64,000 nt of DNA, taken from positions 20,848 through 84,847 of the forward strand of contig JAFIET010000006.1 in the NCBI GenBank assembly GCA_020832405.1. Direction: 5' to 3'. Position numbers and translations under genes: made by a program. Below, piece by piece: positions 52,369-62,191 of this stretch. How positions within the stretch are numbered: the stretch's first letter is position 1; every line of letters begins with the position of its first letter. This DNA comes from Balneolales bacterium. GTDB taxonomy: Bacteria > Bacteroidota > Rhodothermia > Balneolales > Cyclonatronaceae. Below the pieces are notes generated by a model. It saw nothing but the letters and a program-made list of their open reading frames with translations. It was not told where the DNA came from and searched no databases.

Positions 52369-54585
52369 TTATTTGTGGCTGATGAAAATCAATGCAGTAT
52401 CGGTTTTTTCGGCCATTTCCAGCGGAATCTGTCCGAAAACCTTATTATTCCTGCCGCTGCGGCCAAGCCCCATAATTACAAGATCGTGGCTGTGGGTGAG
52501 ATCTACGATGGTTTCCCGAACCTGAGAACTGAGGATGATCCGGCATTCGCTTGTTTGCGGAATGATACGGGCGGCGAAACGGGACAGCTTGGCGTATTCG
52601 CTTTTTTGGAGTTTCTCTGAGGTGTCGGGCGGCAGGATTTGCACGAAAGTGAATTCCGGCTGTACGGTGCGCCAAAGGCTTGCTGCTACACGGGCCCGAA
52701 GGGCATCATGGCTGCCGTAACCGGCTACGGGAATGAGCACTTTTCTGGCCTGTGAAATCTTCCAGCCGGGATAGGGCTGCCTGAAAACAACCACATCGCA
52801 GTGAACCCGCTGTATGAGGCGCTCCAGGTTTTGGGTCGTTTGCAGTTCACTTAAGGTGCTGAGGCCCAGCAGCATGCTGCGGCACTGATGTACTTTGGTT
52901 ACCCGCTCGATTTCCTCCCAGGGTTCGCTGGCAATGGTAGTGAGGGCATCAGGGCGCATGCCGGAATCGAATGAGGCCATCAGCGCCTGCTGCATGGCAT
53001 CGCGGTTGTTGTTCAGGCGCCGGGTGAGTTCCTGCCCGTCGTCGCTTGGGGTTACGATGGAGAGCAGCAGCACGCGCCCGACAACCGGAGGCGCCAGAGA
53101 GTTGGCCACAAACACCATAGATTCGGCATTGGCCGGGTTTGATATCGGCAGCAGAACGAGCGGATTCAGACCGCGCAGACGGATGATGTCCGGATCAAGG
53201 GCTTCATCCGTTGCGTCAATTACCCGGGCCCGCTGAATGAAGAACGACACAAAAAGCACAGAGCCCAGCACCAGCCATATCAGCGAGATGATGCCCGCTG
53301 CCGGTACCGCAACCGCCTGAAACAGCGCAAGCCCAAAGCAGGCGAGCATCCCGATAATGGGCAGATACGGAAAAAAGGGGACGCGAAAAGTTTCTGACTT
53401 GGTGAAGGTGCGGGTGCGCATCAGCATCATAATAATATTGCCGAGGGCGAAGGTGATCAGGAAAATAAGACTCGATGCTGCGCCCGCTGCCGCTACGTCA
53501 GGCAGCACCAGAATCAGCAGCCCTACAATTCCGCATGTAGTGAGGATGGCTTTTACCGGCGTGCCGCGCTTTTTATCGATCACGGAAAGGTGATGCGTGA
53601 GGGTGCGGTCGTTGGCCATGCTCAGAGCAATGCGTGAGGCCGCAAAGAGGTTGGCCTGCAGGGCTGAAAGCATGGAGAAAATACCGGCCACAAGCACGAA
53701 CCAGAATCCGAAAGCACCGAGGAAGTTCTGCGCTGCAATGGCAATGATGGTTTCAGGGTTTTCGGCGCTCAGAGCCATGAGCGATTCCCCTGCGGGGATA
53801 CCGGGGCCCATCACCACAAAAAGCAGCGGCAGGTAGATGGTGAGGCCTACGGCAAGCGTAGCGACCATCGCTTTGGGTATGGTTTTAGCCGGTTCCTTAA
53901 TTTCGCCAGCGGCGGAGGCAATCAGGTCAAAGCCCTGTAGCGCAATGAAGGTGAACCCCATGGCAGCGAGCAAACCCGTGAAGCCGCCGCCGAAGAAAGG
54001 CTCGAAACTGCCTTTGATTTCAGAAAACGGCATTTGTACCGTAGCGGCGAGTCCGCCGGCGATCAGAATGGCGAACACGCTGAGTTTGGCGATGTTTGCG
54101 AAAGCCCCGCCGCCGCCATTGCTGCCGGTTAGCTGAATGGTGTAGAAGCTCAGGGCCATGAGTCCGAGAACGGTCGGAGCTGCCGTATGGCCGATAAGTG
54201 CGGAAACGCCGTCATACGGAATCTGCTGCAGGGCGAAAGAAGCAAAAGCACCAAAACCGAGGGCATAGAGCACAGCTGCCACAAGGGAAGCAAACCAAAC
54301 AACCCATCCCACCCCGAAAGCTACCTGTACGGTAAATACTTTTTTGGCATAGGTGTAGGTGCCGCCGTTCTGCGGGTTTGCTGCGGCCATTTCAGCAAAA
54401 CTGAGTGCGGTAATGAGCGCAATTAAACCGTTAAGAATAAATGCTAAAATGGCTGAAGGGCCGCTTACAGCAAAGGCAACACCGGCCAGGGCAAGAATAC
54501 CGCCCCCTACCATGGCGCCAACCCCTATGCTCGTTGCTCCCAGAAACCCGATCGTGCGGTTTTTAACCGGAGATGCTGTGCTCAA
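52369..54585 (-). CDS. APC-family amino acid permease fused to universal-stress-like domains
   Basis: A 738-residue protein. The first about 450 residues are an APC-superfamily permease with about twelve membrane segments (TIGFLGATSIGVGAMVGGGILALAGVAFA, GGTYTYAKKVF and similar). The remaining about 270 residues hold two UspA-like folds (from about 480 LNPLVLLPISNPANAES, and from about 613 RKVLIPVAGYGSHDALRARV). The ATP-binding glycine pattern of the last unit is degenerate. Fusions of this kind are thought to sense nucleotides and gate transport. TTG is used as start in this frame. A terminator of the upstream gene lies just before it. Confidence 0.88.
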   Translation of the reverse strand: MSTASPVKNRTIGFLGATSIGVGAMVGGGILALAGVAFAVSGPSAILAFILNGLIALITALSFAEMAAANPQNGGTYTYAKKVFTVQVAFGVGWVVWFASLVAAVLYALGFGAFASFALQQIPYDGVSALIGHTAAPTVLGLMALSFYTIQLTGSNGGGGAFANIAKLSVFAILIAGGLAATVQMPFSEIKGSFEPFFGGGFTGLLAAMGFTFIALQGFDLIASAAGEIKEPAKTIPKAMVATLAVGLTIYLPLLFVVMGPGIPAGESLMALSAENPETIIAIAAQNFLGAFGFWFVLVAGIFSMLSALQANLFAASRIALSMANDRTLTHHLSVIDKKRGTPVKAILTTCGIVGLLILVLPDVAAAGAASSLIFLITFALGNIIMMLMRTRTFTKSETFRVPFFPYLPIIGMLACFGLALFQAVAVPAAGIISLIWLVLGSVLFVSFFIQRARVIDATDEALDPDIIRLRGLNPLVLLPISNPANAESMVFVANSLAPPVVGRVLLLSIVTPSDDGQELTRRLNNNRDAMQQALMASFDSGMRPDALTTIASEPWEEIERVTKVHQCRSMLLGLSTLSELQTTQNLERLIQRVHCDVVVFRQPYPGWKISQARKVLIPVAGYGSHDALRARVAASLWRTVQPEFTFVQILPPDTSEKLQKSEYAKLSRFAARIIPQTSECRIILSSQVRETIVDLTHSHDLVIMGLGRSGRNNKVFGQIPLEMAEKTDTALIFISHK

Positions 54586-54622
54586 TGAAATCTGTAGTTG
54601 TGATGTTGATGTTAAACGAAAT

Positions 54623-54648
54623 AAAAAAGGCCCGGTAAACAGGCCTTA
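54623..54648 (-). terminator. intrinsic terminator after the cupin gene
   Basis: Read on the minus strand, arms AAGGCC and GGCCTT enclose a short loop and are followed by a T-rich run. It lies 63 nt past the stop of the cupin gene and just before the permease gene. Confidence 0.7.
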
Positions 54649-54710
54649 AATTTAAGCAAAACGATCAAGTGCTGTGCTTAATCTGACTAAAATTAACGCA
54701 GCGTCTGATT

Positions 54711-55226
54711 TTATCTGCCAAAGTCATCTTCAACCCTTACGATATCGTTTTCGTCAGAAGGGTTTCTTGCATCGGTATGTTTCCAGATTTCGGCTACAAC
54801 TCCCCATTCATCAAGGCCAACGAGGCGATGCCTTTCCCCCTGCTTCAGCTCAACGATGTCATTAACACCAAGATGCTGCACGTCGCGCTGTTCATCGTCC
54901 GGACTAATAATTACGCCGGCGTTACCGCCTATTACTTTCCAGATTTCTGCCCGCCGGTGATGGTACTGCCAGGAAAGCCTTTTGCCGGGTTCAACCAGTA
55001 ATATTTTGGGACTCAACCGGCTAAAACCTTTGAAATCAGCGAGGGTAAGATGGGAGAAAAAAGCTTCAATAAAAAAAGGAGCTTCCGATTCGCCGATAAC
55101 GAAAAAACCGCCCCACGGCCGCTGATCATCCATTTCAGAAATAATGAAATCATGCTTGCGGATATACTTTTCTACTTCGTTAAAGACCTTTCGCCTTGAG
55201 GTCTTTGCAGGGAAAGACAGATTCAT
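54711..55226 (-). CDS. cupin, mannose-6-phosphate isomerase type II-like
   Basis: A 171-residue protein corresponding to the C-terminal cupin (isomerase) part of the bifunctional mannose-1-phosphate guanylyltransferase/isomerase family. The recognisable stretch is RPWGGFFVI near the start, KILLVEPGKRLSWQYHHRRAEIWKVIGG (about 74-101, with HHRRAEIW metal ligands) and LKQGERHRLVGLDEWGVVAEIW. Nucleotidyltransferase residues are absent, so it is a stand-alone cupin. It probably acts in mannose or another sugar-phosphate conversion. It is flanked by terminators and a non-coding gap, with no sugar genes in the window. Confidence 0.83.
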   Translation of the reverse strand: MNLSFPAKTSRRKVFNEVEKYIRKHDFIISEMDDQRPWGGFFVIGESEAPFFIEAFFSHLTLADFKGFSRLSPKILLVEPGKRLSWQYHHRRAEIWKVIGGNAGVIISPDDEQRDVQHLGVNDIVELKQGERHRLVGLDEWGVVAEIWKHTDARNPSDENDIVRVEDDFGR

Positions 55227-55409
55227 AGAAATGAAGGAATGTGGTTGATTGATGTATGGTACTTAATTCTATCCGTGTTGCCTTTAAAAGGCTAAAGAAT
55301 AAGGGCTTATGCCTGGTTAGCGGCCTCAGTTATTTCGTTTTCATATTAATAATTAATATACTAAAATATCGGGCTTTGTTGGCAAACAATGAAAAACCAT
55401 ATTAAGAGG

Positions 55410-56363
55410 TTATCCCCGCTTTCTGCTGCCGGCTGAGCGGTTCTCATCTTCAAGAGATTCATAGATACTGATGTATGAATCGTAGCGGGAGGCTGCAATT
55501 TTCCCCTTCCCAAAAGCTTCCATTACTGCACAGCCCGGTTCGTGAAGGTGCGTGCAGTTGTAGAACCTGCAGTTTTGCTGTAAAATACGCATTTCCGGGA
55601 AAAAGCCGGATATCTCGTTTAGATCAAACCCTACCAGCCCGAATTCGCGAATACCGGGGGTATCAGCCAGAAAACCGCCGAAATCGAGCGGTATGAGTTC
55701 GGCAAAGGTTGTTGTATGTTTGCCTTTATTCGAGAAAGTTGATACTGCCGCTACTGTTCTGTTCATGCCCGGCTGAATGGTGTTGAGCAGGCTTGTCTTG
55801 CCCGTACCTGAGGGTCCGATGAACACAGAGGTGCGGTCTTTCATCAGGGATCGAAGCTCCTCAATGCTTTCATCATCATAAATGCTTGTAAGAATAAGCT
55901 GATAGGACAGGGCATCATATATTTTAATCAGATCTGCCACAAGATCAGCATCTTCGTCGGTACCAAGGTCCGTTTTGTTAAGGATGATGATCGGCCGGAT
56001 GTGATGGGCTTCCGCACTGATAATAAAACGGTCGATAAATCCGGTCCGGAACTGCGGCTGCTGCACCGCCTGCACTACAAAAGCCTGATCTACATTTGAA
56101 ACCAGAATCTGCTCGCCTTTGCGGCCGTGCGTAGCTTTTCTTGAAATTTTATTTTTACGCGCTTCGATGTCTTCAATCATGCCGCTGCCATCTTCCAGAA
56201 CACGGAAGCTGACCAAATCGCCCACTGCAATGGGGTTGGTTTGCTGCAGTTCCTGAAGCCGGAATTTTCCCGGAATCTGACAGGAAATAACCTCTGCGTT
56301 TTCCTCAAAAGGCATCACTTTATACCATTTTCCTGTAGATTTAATGATGCGGCCGCGTTTCAT
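55410..56363 (-). CDS. rsgA: ribosome small subunit-dependent GTPase A
   Basis: A 317-residue circularly permuted GTPase used in 30S maturation. An OB-fold comes first, then the motifs in permuted order: G4 NKTD at 129-132, G1 GPSGTGKTS at 183-191 and G3 DTPG at 234-237. The C-terminal zinc site has Cys265, Cys270, His272 and Cys278 (CRFYNCTHLHEPGC), the usual spacing. Length is normal. It stands alone, with 246 nt to lon (minus) and a quiet gap downstream. Confidence 0.96.
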   Translation of the reverse strand: MKRGRIIKSTGKWYKVMPFEENAEVISCQIPGKFRLQELQQTNPIAVGDLVSFRVLEDGSGMIEDIEARKNKISRKATHGRKGEQILVSNVDQAFVVQAVQQPQFRTGFIDRFIISAEAHHIRPIIILNKTDLGTDEDADLVADLIKIYDALSYQLILTSIYDDESIEELRSLMKDRTSVFIGPSGTGKTSLLNTIQPGMNRTVAAVSTFSNKGKHTTTFAELIPLDFGGFLADTPGIREFGLVGFDLNEISGFFPEMRILQQNCRFYNCTHLHEPGCAVMEAFGKGKIAASRYDSYISIYESLEDENRSAGSRKRG

Positions 56364-56510
56364 AATATCAGGCTTGAAGGTGGGTAATGTGGATCAGCCG
56401 GGTACTGAACCTCGATTGATAACATCATACGATATGAAAAGGAACTTTGAAAATAAATAAAAAAAGACCCCTTGTTTTCTAATACCAAAGTTCTATATTC
56501 TCATTAAGGC

Positions 56511-56542
56511 AAAAAAAAAGCTTCGGGGTCTCAGCCCGAAGC
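56511..56542 (-). terminator. intrinsic terminator after lon
   Basis: Read on the minus strand, GGCTTCGGG pairs with CCCGAAGC around a loop and is followed by T9. It lies about 70 nt past the lon stop. Confidence 0.86.
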
Positions 56543-56610
56543 CTTTGTATGTGCTTATGTATCCTTCAATGTACCAATAAACGGGTTTTGTAAAGTTACA
56601 GTAAGATAAC

Positions 56611-59112
56611 TTAGGGGGTTATCTGTTTAGTTCCCGCCATTTCACCATTTTCCTGAATTTTTTTGAACTTACGTTCAGGCTGCTGAACGGGCTCGGTGTC
56701 AAGAACCTGTTCCAGAAGGTCTTCCATGCGGTCGATGTACCTGAATTCAAGCCCCTTAATGATCTCGGCCTCGATTTCGTCAACGTCTTTTTCGTTTTTT
56801 GCAGGGAGCAGAACCGTTGAAATTCCGGCCCGTTTGGCCGCCAGAACTTTCTCTTTAATCCCGCCCACCGGCAAAACGGCACCGCGCAGGGTTATTTCGC
56901 CCGTCATCGCCAGGGTTGGTTTTACCTTGCGCTGCGTGAAAATGGATGCTACAGCCGACAGCAGGGCCACACCGGCACTTGGGCCGTCTTTGGGTACGGA
57001 ACCCGCCGGCACGTGTATGTGCAGATCCCACTCTTTGAAGGCATGCTGCGGGATGCCGAGCTCATCGGCCAGCGTTTTGAGGTGCGAAACCGCAAGGCTT
57101 GCCGACTCCTTCATCACGTCGCCGAGCTGACCCGTAATCTGCATTTTGCCCGAGCCGCGTGAAACGCTTGCTTCGATGAAGAGGATGTCGCCTCCGTAAG
57201 GGGTCCAGGCCAGGCCGGTTGATACGCCGGGCACGGTTGTGCGCTCCGCAACGTCGCTGAAGAAACGGCGCTTGCCGAGGATGTCCTCAACCGAGGGCTC
57301 ATCAATATGGCGGCTTTCAATATCATCTGAGGCGATGCCGCTTGCCACGTTGCGCGCTACCGAGCCGATTTCGCGGCTCAGGTTCCGCACGCCCGATTCC
57401 CGCGTGTAGCCGTCGATGATGGCGTGAATCGCGGCCTCATCAAATCCGATCTGCGCTTCGGTAAGCCCGTTTTCCTCCCGCTGACGCGGAATCAGGTATG
57501 TTTTCGCAATCTCGGTTTTTTCTTCCAGGGTGTAGCCGCTGATGGGGATGATCTCCATGCGGTCGCGAAGCGGCGCCGGAATGGTTTCCAGAGAGTTGGC
57601 CGTAGCAATGAACAGCACCTTGCTGAGGTCGTACTCCAGCTCCAGGTAGTTGTCGTAAAAAGTGTTGTTCTGCTCCGGATCGAGCACCTCGAGCAGGGCA
57701 GAGGTCGGGTCGCCGCGGAAGTCGGCCCCGACTTTGTCGATTTCATCCAGCATCATAACCGGGTTGCTTGCGCCGGTTTTCTTCATGTTTTGGATGATGC
57801 GGCCGGGAAGCGCCCCGATGTAGGTTCGGCGGTGACCCCGGATCTCGGCTTCATCCCGCAGGCCGCCGAGGCTGATGCGCGCAAACTTCCGGTTAATGGC
57901 CCGCGCGATGGACTTCCCGAGGGAGGTTTTTCCGACGCCCGGAGGGCCGTAAAAACACAGAATCGGCGCTTTCATGTCTTTTTTGAGCTTGAGCACCGCA
58001 AGATATTCGATGATGCGCTTCTTGACCTTCTCGAGGCCATAGTGATCTTCATCAAGCACTGCCCGCGCTTTTTTCAGGTCGAGCTTGTCTTTGGTGAACT
58101 TGTTCCACGGCAGGTCGATAATGGTTTCCACGTAATTCAGAATTACCCCGTGATTGGGGGCCTGCGCAGGTGTGCGGTCGAGGCGGTCAAGCTCTTTGGT
58201 GAGGGTCTTCCAGACGTCCTTCGGGAATTCCTTCTTCCGTTTCTCGGCACGTGCACGCAGTTTATGCACCTCCTGCTGCTCGGTTCCTTCACCCAGCTCT
58301 TCCTGAATCGCTTTCAGCTGCTGACGCAGATAAAAGTCGCGCTGCTGCTCGTCGATGTCCGTCTTTACTTTGGTGCGGATCTGCTCGCTCAGGCTCAGTA
58401 CCTGAAGCTCTTTTTCGAGGTGCTGAATGATGGTTTTGAGCCTCACCGAAAACTCGCGGACTTCCAACAGCTGCTGTTTTTCTTCAATCCCAACGTTGAG
58501 GTTGGATGAAATGAAGTTTAGCAGAAAGTTCGGGCTGTTGATGTTGTTGATGGCAATGGCGGCCTCCGAAGGGATGTTCGGCGATTTGTTCACAATCTGC
58601 GCCGCGGTTTCCTTCACGCTTCGGATGGCTGCATCGAGCTCGAGCCCTTCCACATCCGCTACATTTTTATAGGGACTCACATCTGCCTTAAAATAGGGCT
58701 CAATGGTCTGAAATTCGTTGATCCGGAAAACACTCTTTCCCTGAATCACGATGCTTTTGCTGCCGTCGGGCATTTTGATGAGCTTCAGGATCTGCGCGAC
58801 GGTTCCGACCCGGTACAGGTCATCAATGCCGGGATCTTCCATGTCGGAATCTTTCTGCGTTACGATGCCGATAATTTTATCGGTTTCGTAGGCATCCTTC
58901 ACCAGCTCGAGGGAGCGGTCGCGCCCGACCGTGATCGGAATAACAACCCCCGGAAACAGCACCGTGTTTTTTAACGGAAGAATCGGGAGGGATTCGGGGA
59001 TGGATGATTCACTGATTTTGCGCTCTTCTTCTTCAGATAGCAGGGGGATGGCCTGCTCAAAATCTTCAAGGCGTCCGTCTCCGAACAAAAGGTCAGAAAA
59101 CTTGGATTTCAT
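56611..59112 (-). CDS. lon: ATP-dependent protease Lon
   Basis: An 833-residue Lon protease that degrades misfolded and regulatory proteins. An N-terminal LON substrate domain (LPILPLKNTVLFPGVVIPI, about 43-61), a coiled-coil region, the AAA domain (Walker A GPPGVGKTS from about 390, Walker B MMLDEIDK) and the C-terminal protease domain with the Ser-Lys dyad are all complete: Ser712 in KDGPSAG and Lys about 755 in GGIKEKVLAAKRAG. Its C-terminus is extended by a Lys/Gln-rich tail. Heat-shock control is likely, but no known operator was recognised upstream. Confidence 0.97.
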   Translation of the reverse strand: MKSKFSDLLFGDGRLEDFEQAIPLLSEEEERKISESSIPESLPILPLKNTVLFPGVVIPITVGRDRSLELVKDAYETDKIIGIVTQKDSDMEDPGIDDLYRVGTVAQILKLIKMPDGSKSIVIQGKSVFRINEFQTIEPYFKADVSPYKNVADVEGLELDAAIRSVKETAAQIVNKSPNIPSEAAIAINNINSPNFLLNFISSNLNVGIEEKQQLLEVREFSVRLKTIIQHLEKELQVLSLSEQIRTKVKTDIDEQQRDFYLRQQLKAIQEELGEGTEQQEVHKLRARAEKRKKEFPKDVWKTLTKELDRLDRTPAQAPNHGVILNYVETIIDLPWNKFTKDKLDLKKARAVLDEDHYGLEKVKKRIIEYLAVLKLKKDMKAPILCFYGPPGVGKTSLGKSIARAINRKFARISLGGLRDEAEIRGHRRTYIGALPGRIIQNMKKTGASNPVMMLDEIDKVGADFRGDPTSALLEVLDPEQNNTFYDNYLELEYDLSKVLFIATANSLETIPAPLRDRMEIIPISGYTLEEKTEIAKTYLIPRQREENGLTEAQIGFDEAAIHAIIDGYTRESGVRNLSREIGSVARNVASGIASDDIESRHIDEPSVEDILGKRRFFSDVAERTTVPGVSTGLAWTPYGGDILFIEASVSRGSGKMQITGQLGDVMKESASLAVSHLKTLADELGIPQHAFKEWDLHIHVPAGSVPKDGPSAGVALLSAVASIFTQRKVKPTLAMTGEITLRGAVLPVGGIKEKVLAAKRAGISTVLLPAKNEKDVDEIEAEIIKGLEFRYIDRMEDLLEQVLDTEPVQQPERKFKKIQENGEMAGTKQITP

Positions 59113-59489
59113 AAATAGTCAGGTAGTTCAGTGGGGCTTCTGCGGTTGGTTGATATGGTGTGCGTGCAAGCAGAAGCAATTTGATTTGTGAGCCTAAAGT
59201 TCAAAAGCAGCGCCAAGAGGCACCAACTATCCAATTAGGCAGGAAAAAAGAAGCACATCTCTGAATTTCAGCCATAATATCCGGCTTCATGTCAAAATTT
59301 CACCGCCTTGTTTGTGATTTTGATTGATGGCGGCCCGGGCCCGGTTCATACAAAAAAGCAGCAATCGGCTTAAGCGGAGGTCCTGCGTGAGGTTTGGGAT
59401 GCCATCACCCGAGAAAGAAAAAAGATAAAATCAGAAAAAAAGGGGGCTCACTATTGTTCCCGGTCTGCTGCCCCTGATGCAGCGTAGCC
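59113..59489. other. intergenic region upstream of lon
   Basis: No gene in this 377-base gap. It should contain the lon promoter near 59115-59200. A short GC-rich palindrome, GGCCCGGGCC, is at about 59333. I see no CIRCE-like repeat or other known operator. A terminator of the small gene to the right ends the gap. Confidence 0.45.
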
Positions 59490-59522
59490 AAAAAAAAGCC
59501 CCTGAAATAAATTCGAGGGGCC
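59490..59522 (-). terminator. intrinsic terminator after the 47-codon gene
   Basis: Read on the minus strand, GCCCCT and AGGGGC arms flank a 12-base loop and are followed by T8, starting about 18 nt past the stop of the small gene. It serves no other gene. Confidence 0.83.
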
Positions 59523-59540
59523 TGATAGCTGAATGTGTGT

Positions 59541-59684
59541 TTACCGGAAATGCGGCGGCTGATTTTCCCGCTCTACAGGGATGCGCTTCAGCTCCGGCTT
59601 GGGCGGCGTCACTTTTTCCTTAAGTTCTTCCCAGAGTTGATTAAGCACGTCTGCAAGACGGTCTTGCCAGGTATAATGCATCAT
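59541..59684 (-). CDS. small protein of 47 residues, function unknown
   Basis: An open frame of 47 codons that starts with two ATGs (59684, 59681) and begins MMHYTWQDRLADVLNQLW, continues with a charged helix (EELKEKVTPPKPELKR) and ends ENQPPHFR. The first 24 residues form an amphipathic helix. It stands alone and is followed 18 nt later by a strong terminator in the same direction, which indicates a transcribed unit of its own. I do not recognise a family. It is a cytoplasmic small protein by composition. Its independence of both lon and the helicase makes a shadow reading frame unlikely. Confidence 0.65.
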   Translation of the reverse strand: MMHYTWQDRLADVLNQLWEELKEKVTPPKPELKRIPVERENQPPHFR

Positions 59685-59830
59685 AATAATTAAGTTTGCG
59701 GGTTGGTGTGTTGCATACCCGCATTTTTCAGAATGGTTTCAAGGTAATCAAATAATCTTAAACTAACGAATACCCAAACGGCAGGAATCATTCCAAAGTA
59801 TAAAAAGGTGCATTTCTGACCGGTGCTGAT

Positions 59831-62191
59831 TTATCGGATGATTTTGAGCTTGGCCAGACGTACCAGCAGTTTTTTCTGCCCGTGACCCTGAAAAAACACC
59901 GTGAGCTTCATATTGGGGCCGTTTCCTTCTTTACCCATGATTTTGCCCTTCCCGAAATTATCGTGAAAAACAGAAACCCCTACGGCCAGGTCGGCCGGGC
60001 TTTGGATGTCGTAGGTAACGCCGTCGTAGCTCGCTGTGGGTTTTGGAGCATTGTTGCTGCTGCCCGCTGTTCGGGAGCTCGTGCGGCCGGATGAAGCCTG
60101 AGCCTGACTGCGCTGCGGCTGTTTCCAGTCGTACTCCACATTGTAGCCACCGGAGCTGAAGCTGTTTCCGGAGTCATCTTTCTGCCGGATGGTCGCCCCG
60201 GTTTCGGTGCGCACAACGGAGGGGTCAACTTCATCCAGGAAGCGGGAGCGGGCCATGCGTTTCTGCTCCCCGAAGCGCGTGCGCTGTTTCGCAAAGCTGA
60301 AAAAGAGGTCTTTTTCTGCCCGGGTGATGGCCACATAAAACAGGCGGCGCTCCTCCTCGAAATCGGCTTCCTCGCCGTTGCGGCCGCCGATCGGGAACAG
60401 CTCTTCCTCAAGCCCCACCACAAAAACGACCGGAAATTCCAGGCCTTTCGCGGCGTGTACGGTCATCAGGGTTACGGCCGGCTCATTTTCGTCGTAGCTG
60501 TCGGTGTCGGAGTACAGGCTGATTTCCTGCAGGAAAGTGCTCAGGTCGGCATCGGGCCGCATCTCCTCATGCTGCGCGATGGCGTTGATGAGCTCCATCA
60601 CGTTTTCGCGCCGTGTGAGCGATTCGTGCGTGTTTTCTTCCACAAACTGCTTCACATAGCCGGTGCTTTCGAGCAGCTTCCGGGTTACATCAACCAGAGA
60701 TGTTTCGTCATCGCCTATCAGCTCCCGGCACTCGTCGATGATGGTTTTGAAGCTGTCCATACTGCGCCGGGCCGGCCCGTGCGAGACCACCTGATCTTTG
60801 TGATCAAAGGCTTCCCAAACGGGAATCTGCTGCTTGCGGGCAAACTGAATGAGGTTTTGTAGGGATTTATCCCCTATCCCCCGGCTCGGTTCGTTGATGA
60901 CCCGCAGCAGGGCTTCCTCATCGTTGGGGTTCACGAGCAGCCGCAGGTAGGCGATCACATCCTTAATTTCCTTGCGCTGATAAAATGAAATGCCGCCCAC
61001 GAGCTGATAGTTGATGCCCTTGCGGCGCAGCACATCTTCATACACCCGGCTCTGATAGTTGGTGCGGTAGAGGATGGCGAAATCGTTGTTGGAGTACCCG
61101 CGCTTGAGCTTGAACTCGTGCAGTTTTCCGGCCACGCGGTTGGCCTCATCATACTCGTCAAAACTCTCAAGCAAGATTACCGGATCGCCCTTGTCGTTTT
61201 GGGTCCACAGGGTTTTGTCGAGCTGATTTTTGTTTTGCTTGATGATGGAATCGGCGCATTTCAGAATGGCCTGCGTAGAGCGGTAGTTTTGCTCCAGCGG
61301 GATCTGCGCGGCGTTGGGGTAGTCGCTCTTAAAGTTGAGGATGTTGGAAATATCCGCGCCCCGGAACGAGTAGATGCTCTGCGCATCGTCGCCTACTACG
61401 GTGATGTTTTCGTATTTGGCCGCCAGCATTTTGGCAACTTTGTACTGCGCATGGTTGGTATCCTGATACTCATCGATGAGCAGGTACCGGAAGTAATCCT
61501 GATATTTTTCAAGCACTTCGGGATGGTTCTCGAACAGCTCGGAAGGCAGGGTGAGCAGGTCGTCGAAGTCCATCGCGTTGCTCTGCCGCAACCGGGTCTG
61601 ATAGATGGGGAACACCTGCGCGGCGATGTCGTCGAGGGAGCTGCTCACAAACTTGTCGCGGAACTCCTGCGGACTCACGAGCTGATTTTTGGCCCCGCTG
61701 ATGCGGAAGCGGATGTCCCGCGGTTTTACTTCGCGGGGGTCGAGCCCCATTTCCTTGATGATGGCCTTTACCGAGCGCTCGCTGTCGTCGCTGTCGTAAA
61801 TACTGAAGCGCGGATTATAGCCCAGCTTTTCGGCTTCGATCCGCAGGATGCGCGAGAAGATGGAGTGGAAGGTGCCCATCCAGAGCTTGGAAGCCGGCGG
61901 ACCGATCAATTTTTGGATACGCTCCCGCATTTCGGCGGCGGCTTTGTTGGTGAAGGTGAGCGCGAGGATGTTCCAGGGGTTGGCCTTTTTTTGGGCAAGC
62001 AGGTAAGCGATGCGGTAGGTGAGCACGCGGGTTTTGCCGCTTCCTGCGCCGGCGATGATCAGCAGGGGGCCGTCGCCGTAGCTCACAGCCCGCCCCTGAT
62101 TTTCGTTGAGGCCTTTCAGCAGCTCAGCGGCCTGCGGCTGCGGGTGTAAGGAAGCTTCGGTGGGATCTGCATCCAGCTTGAACGTGCGCAT
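59831..62191 (-). CDS. pcrA: UvrD/PcrA-type ATP-dependent DNA helicase
   Basis: A 786-residue SF1A helicase when started at 62191. Walker A GAGSGKT is at 48-54, followed by TFTNKAAAEM, DEYQDTN (motif II), GDDAQSIYSFRGA (motif III), QNYRS (motif IV), VTLMTVHAAKGLEFPVVFV (motif V) and VAITRA (motif VI). The C-terminus has the small Tudor/KOW-like module (FGKGKIMGKEGNG) that PcrA/UvrD use to bind RNA polymerase. The open frame extends to 62455, but the added 88 residues are basic, low in family likeness and overlap the repeat-like region, so I reject them. It acts in repair and removal of stalled polymerase. Confidence 0.95.
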   Translation of the reverse strand: MRTFKLDADPTEASLHPQPQAAELLKGLNENQGRAVSYGDGPLLIIAGAGSGKTRVLTYRIAYLLAQKKANPWNILALTFTNKAAAEMRERIQKLIGPPASKLWMGTFHSIFSRILRIEAEKLGYNPRFSIYDSDDSERSVKAIIKEMGLDPREVKPRDIRFRISGAKNQLVSPQEFRDKFVSSSLDDIAAQVFPIYQTRLRQSNAMDFDDLLTLPSELFENHPEVLEKYQDYFRYLLIDEYQDTNHAQYKVAKMLAAKYENITVVGDDAQSIYSFRGADISNILNFKSDYPNAAQIPLEQNYRSTQAILKCADSIIKQNKNQLDKTLWTQNDKGDPVILLESFDEYDEANRVAGKLHEFKLKRGYSNNDFAILYRTNYQSRVYEDVLRRKGINYQLVGGISFYQRKEIKDVIAYLRLLVNPNDEEALLRVINEPSRGIGDKSLQNLIQFARKQQIPVWEAFDHKDQVVSHGPARRSMDSFKTIIDECRELIGDDETSLVDVTRKLLESTGYVKQFVEENTHESLTRRENVMELINAIAQHEEMRPDADLSTFLQEISLYSDTDSYDENEPAVTLMTVHAAKGLEFPVVFVVGLEEELFPIGGRNGEEADFEEERRLFYVAITRAEKDLFFSFAKQRTRFGEQKRMARSRFLDEVDPSVVRTETGATIRQKDDSGNSFSSGGYNVEYDWKQPQRSQAQASSGRTSSRTAGSSNNAPKPTASYDGVTYDIQSPADLAVGVSVFHDNFGKGKIMGKEGNGPNMKLTVFFQGHGQKKLLVRLAKLKIIR

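Noticed and set aside
57424..58509. Plus-strand 361-residue frame opposite lon
   Set aside because: Antisense shadow of Lon, which has all domains on the minus strand.
61118..62149. Plus-strand 343-residue frame opposite the helicase
   Set aside because: Antisense shadow of the UvrD/PcrA gene.
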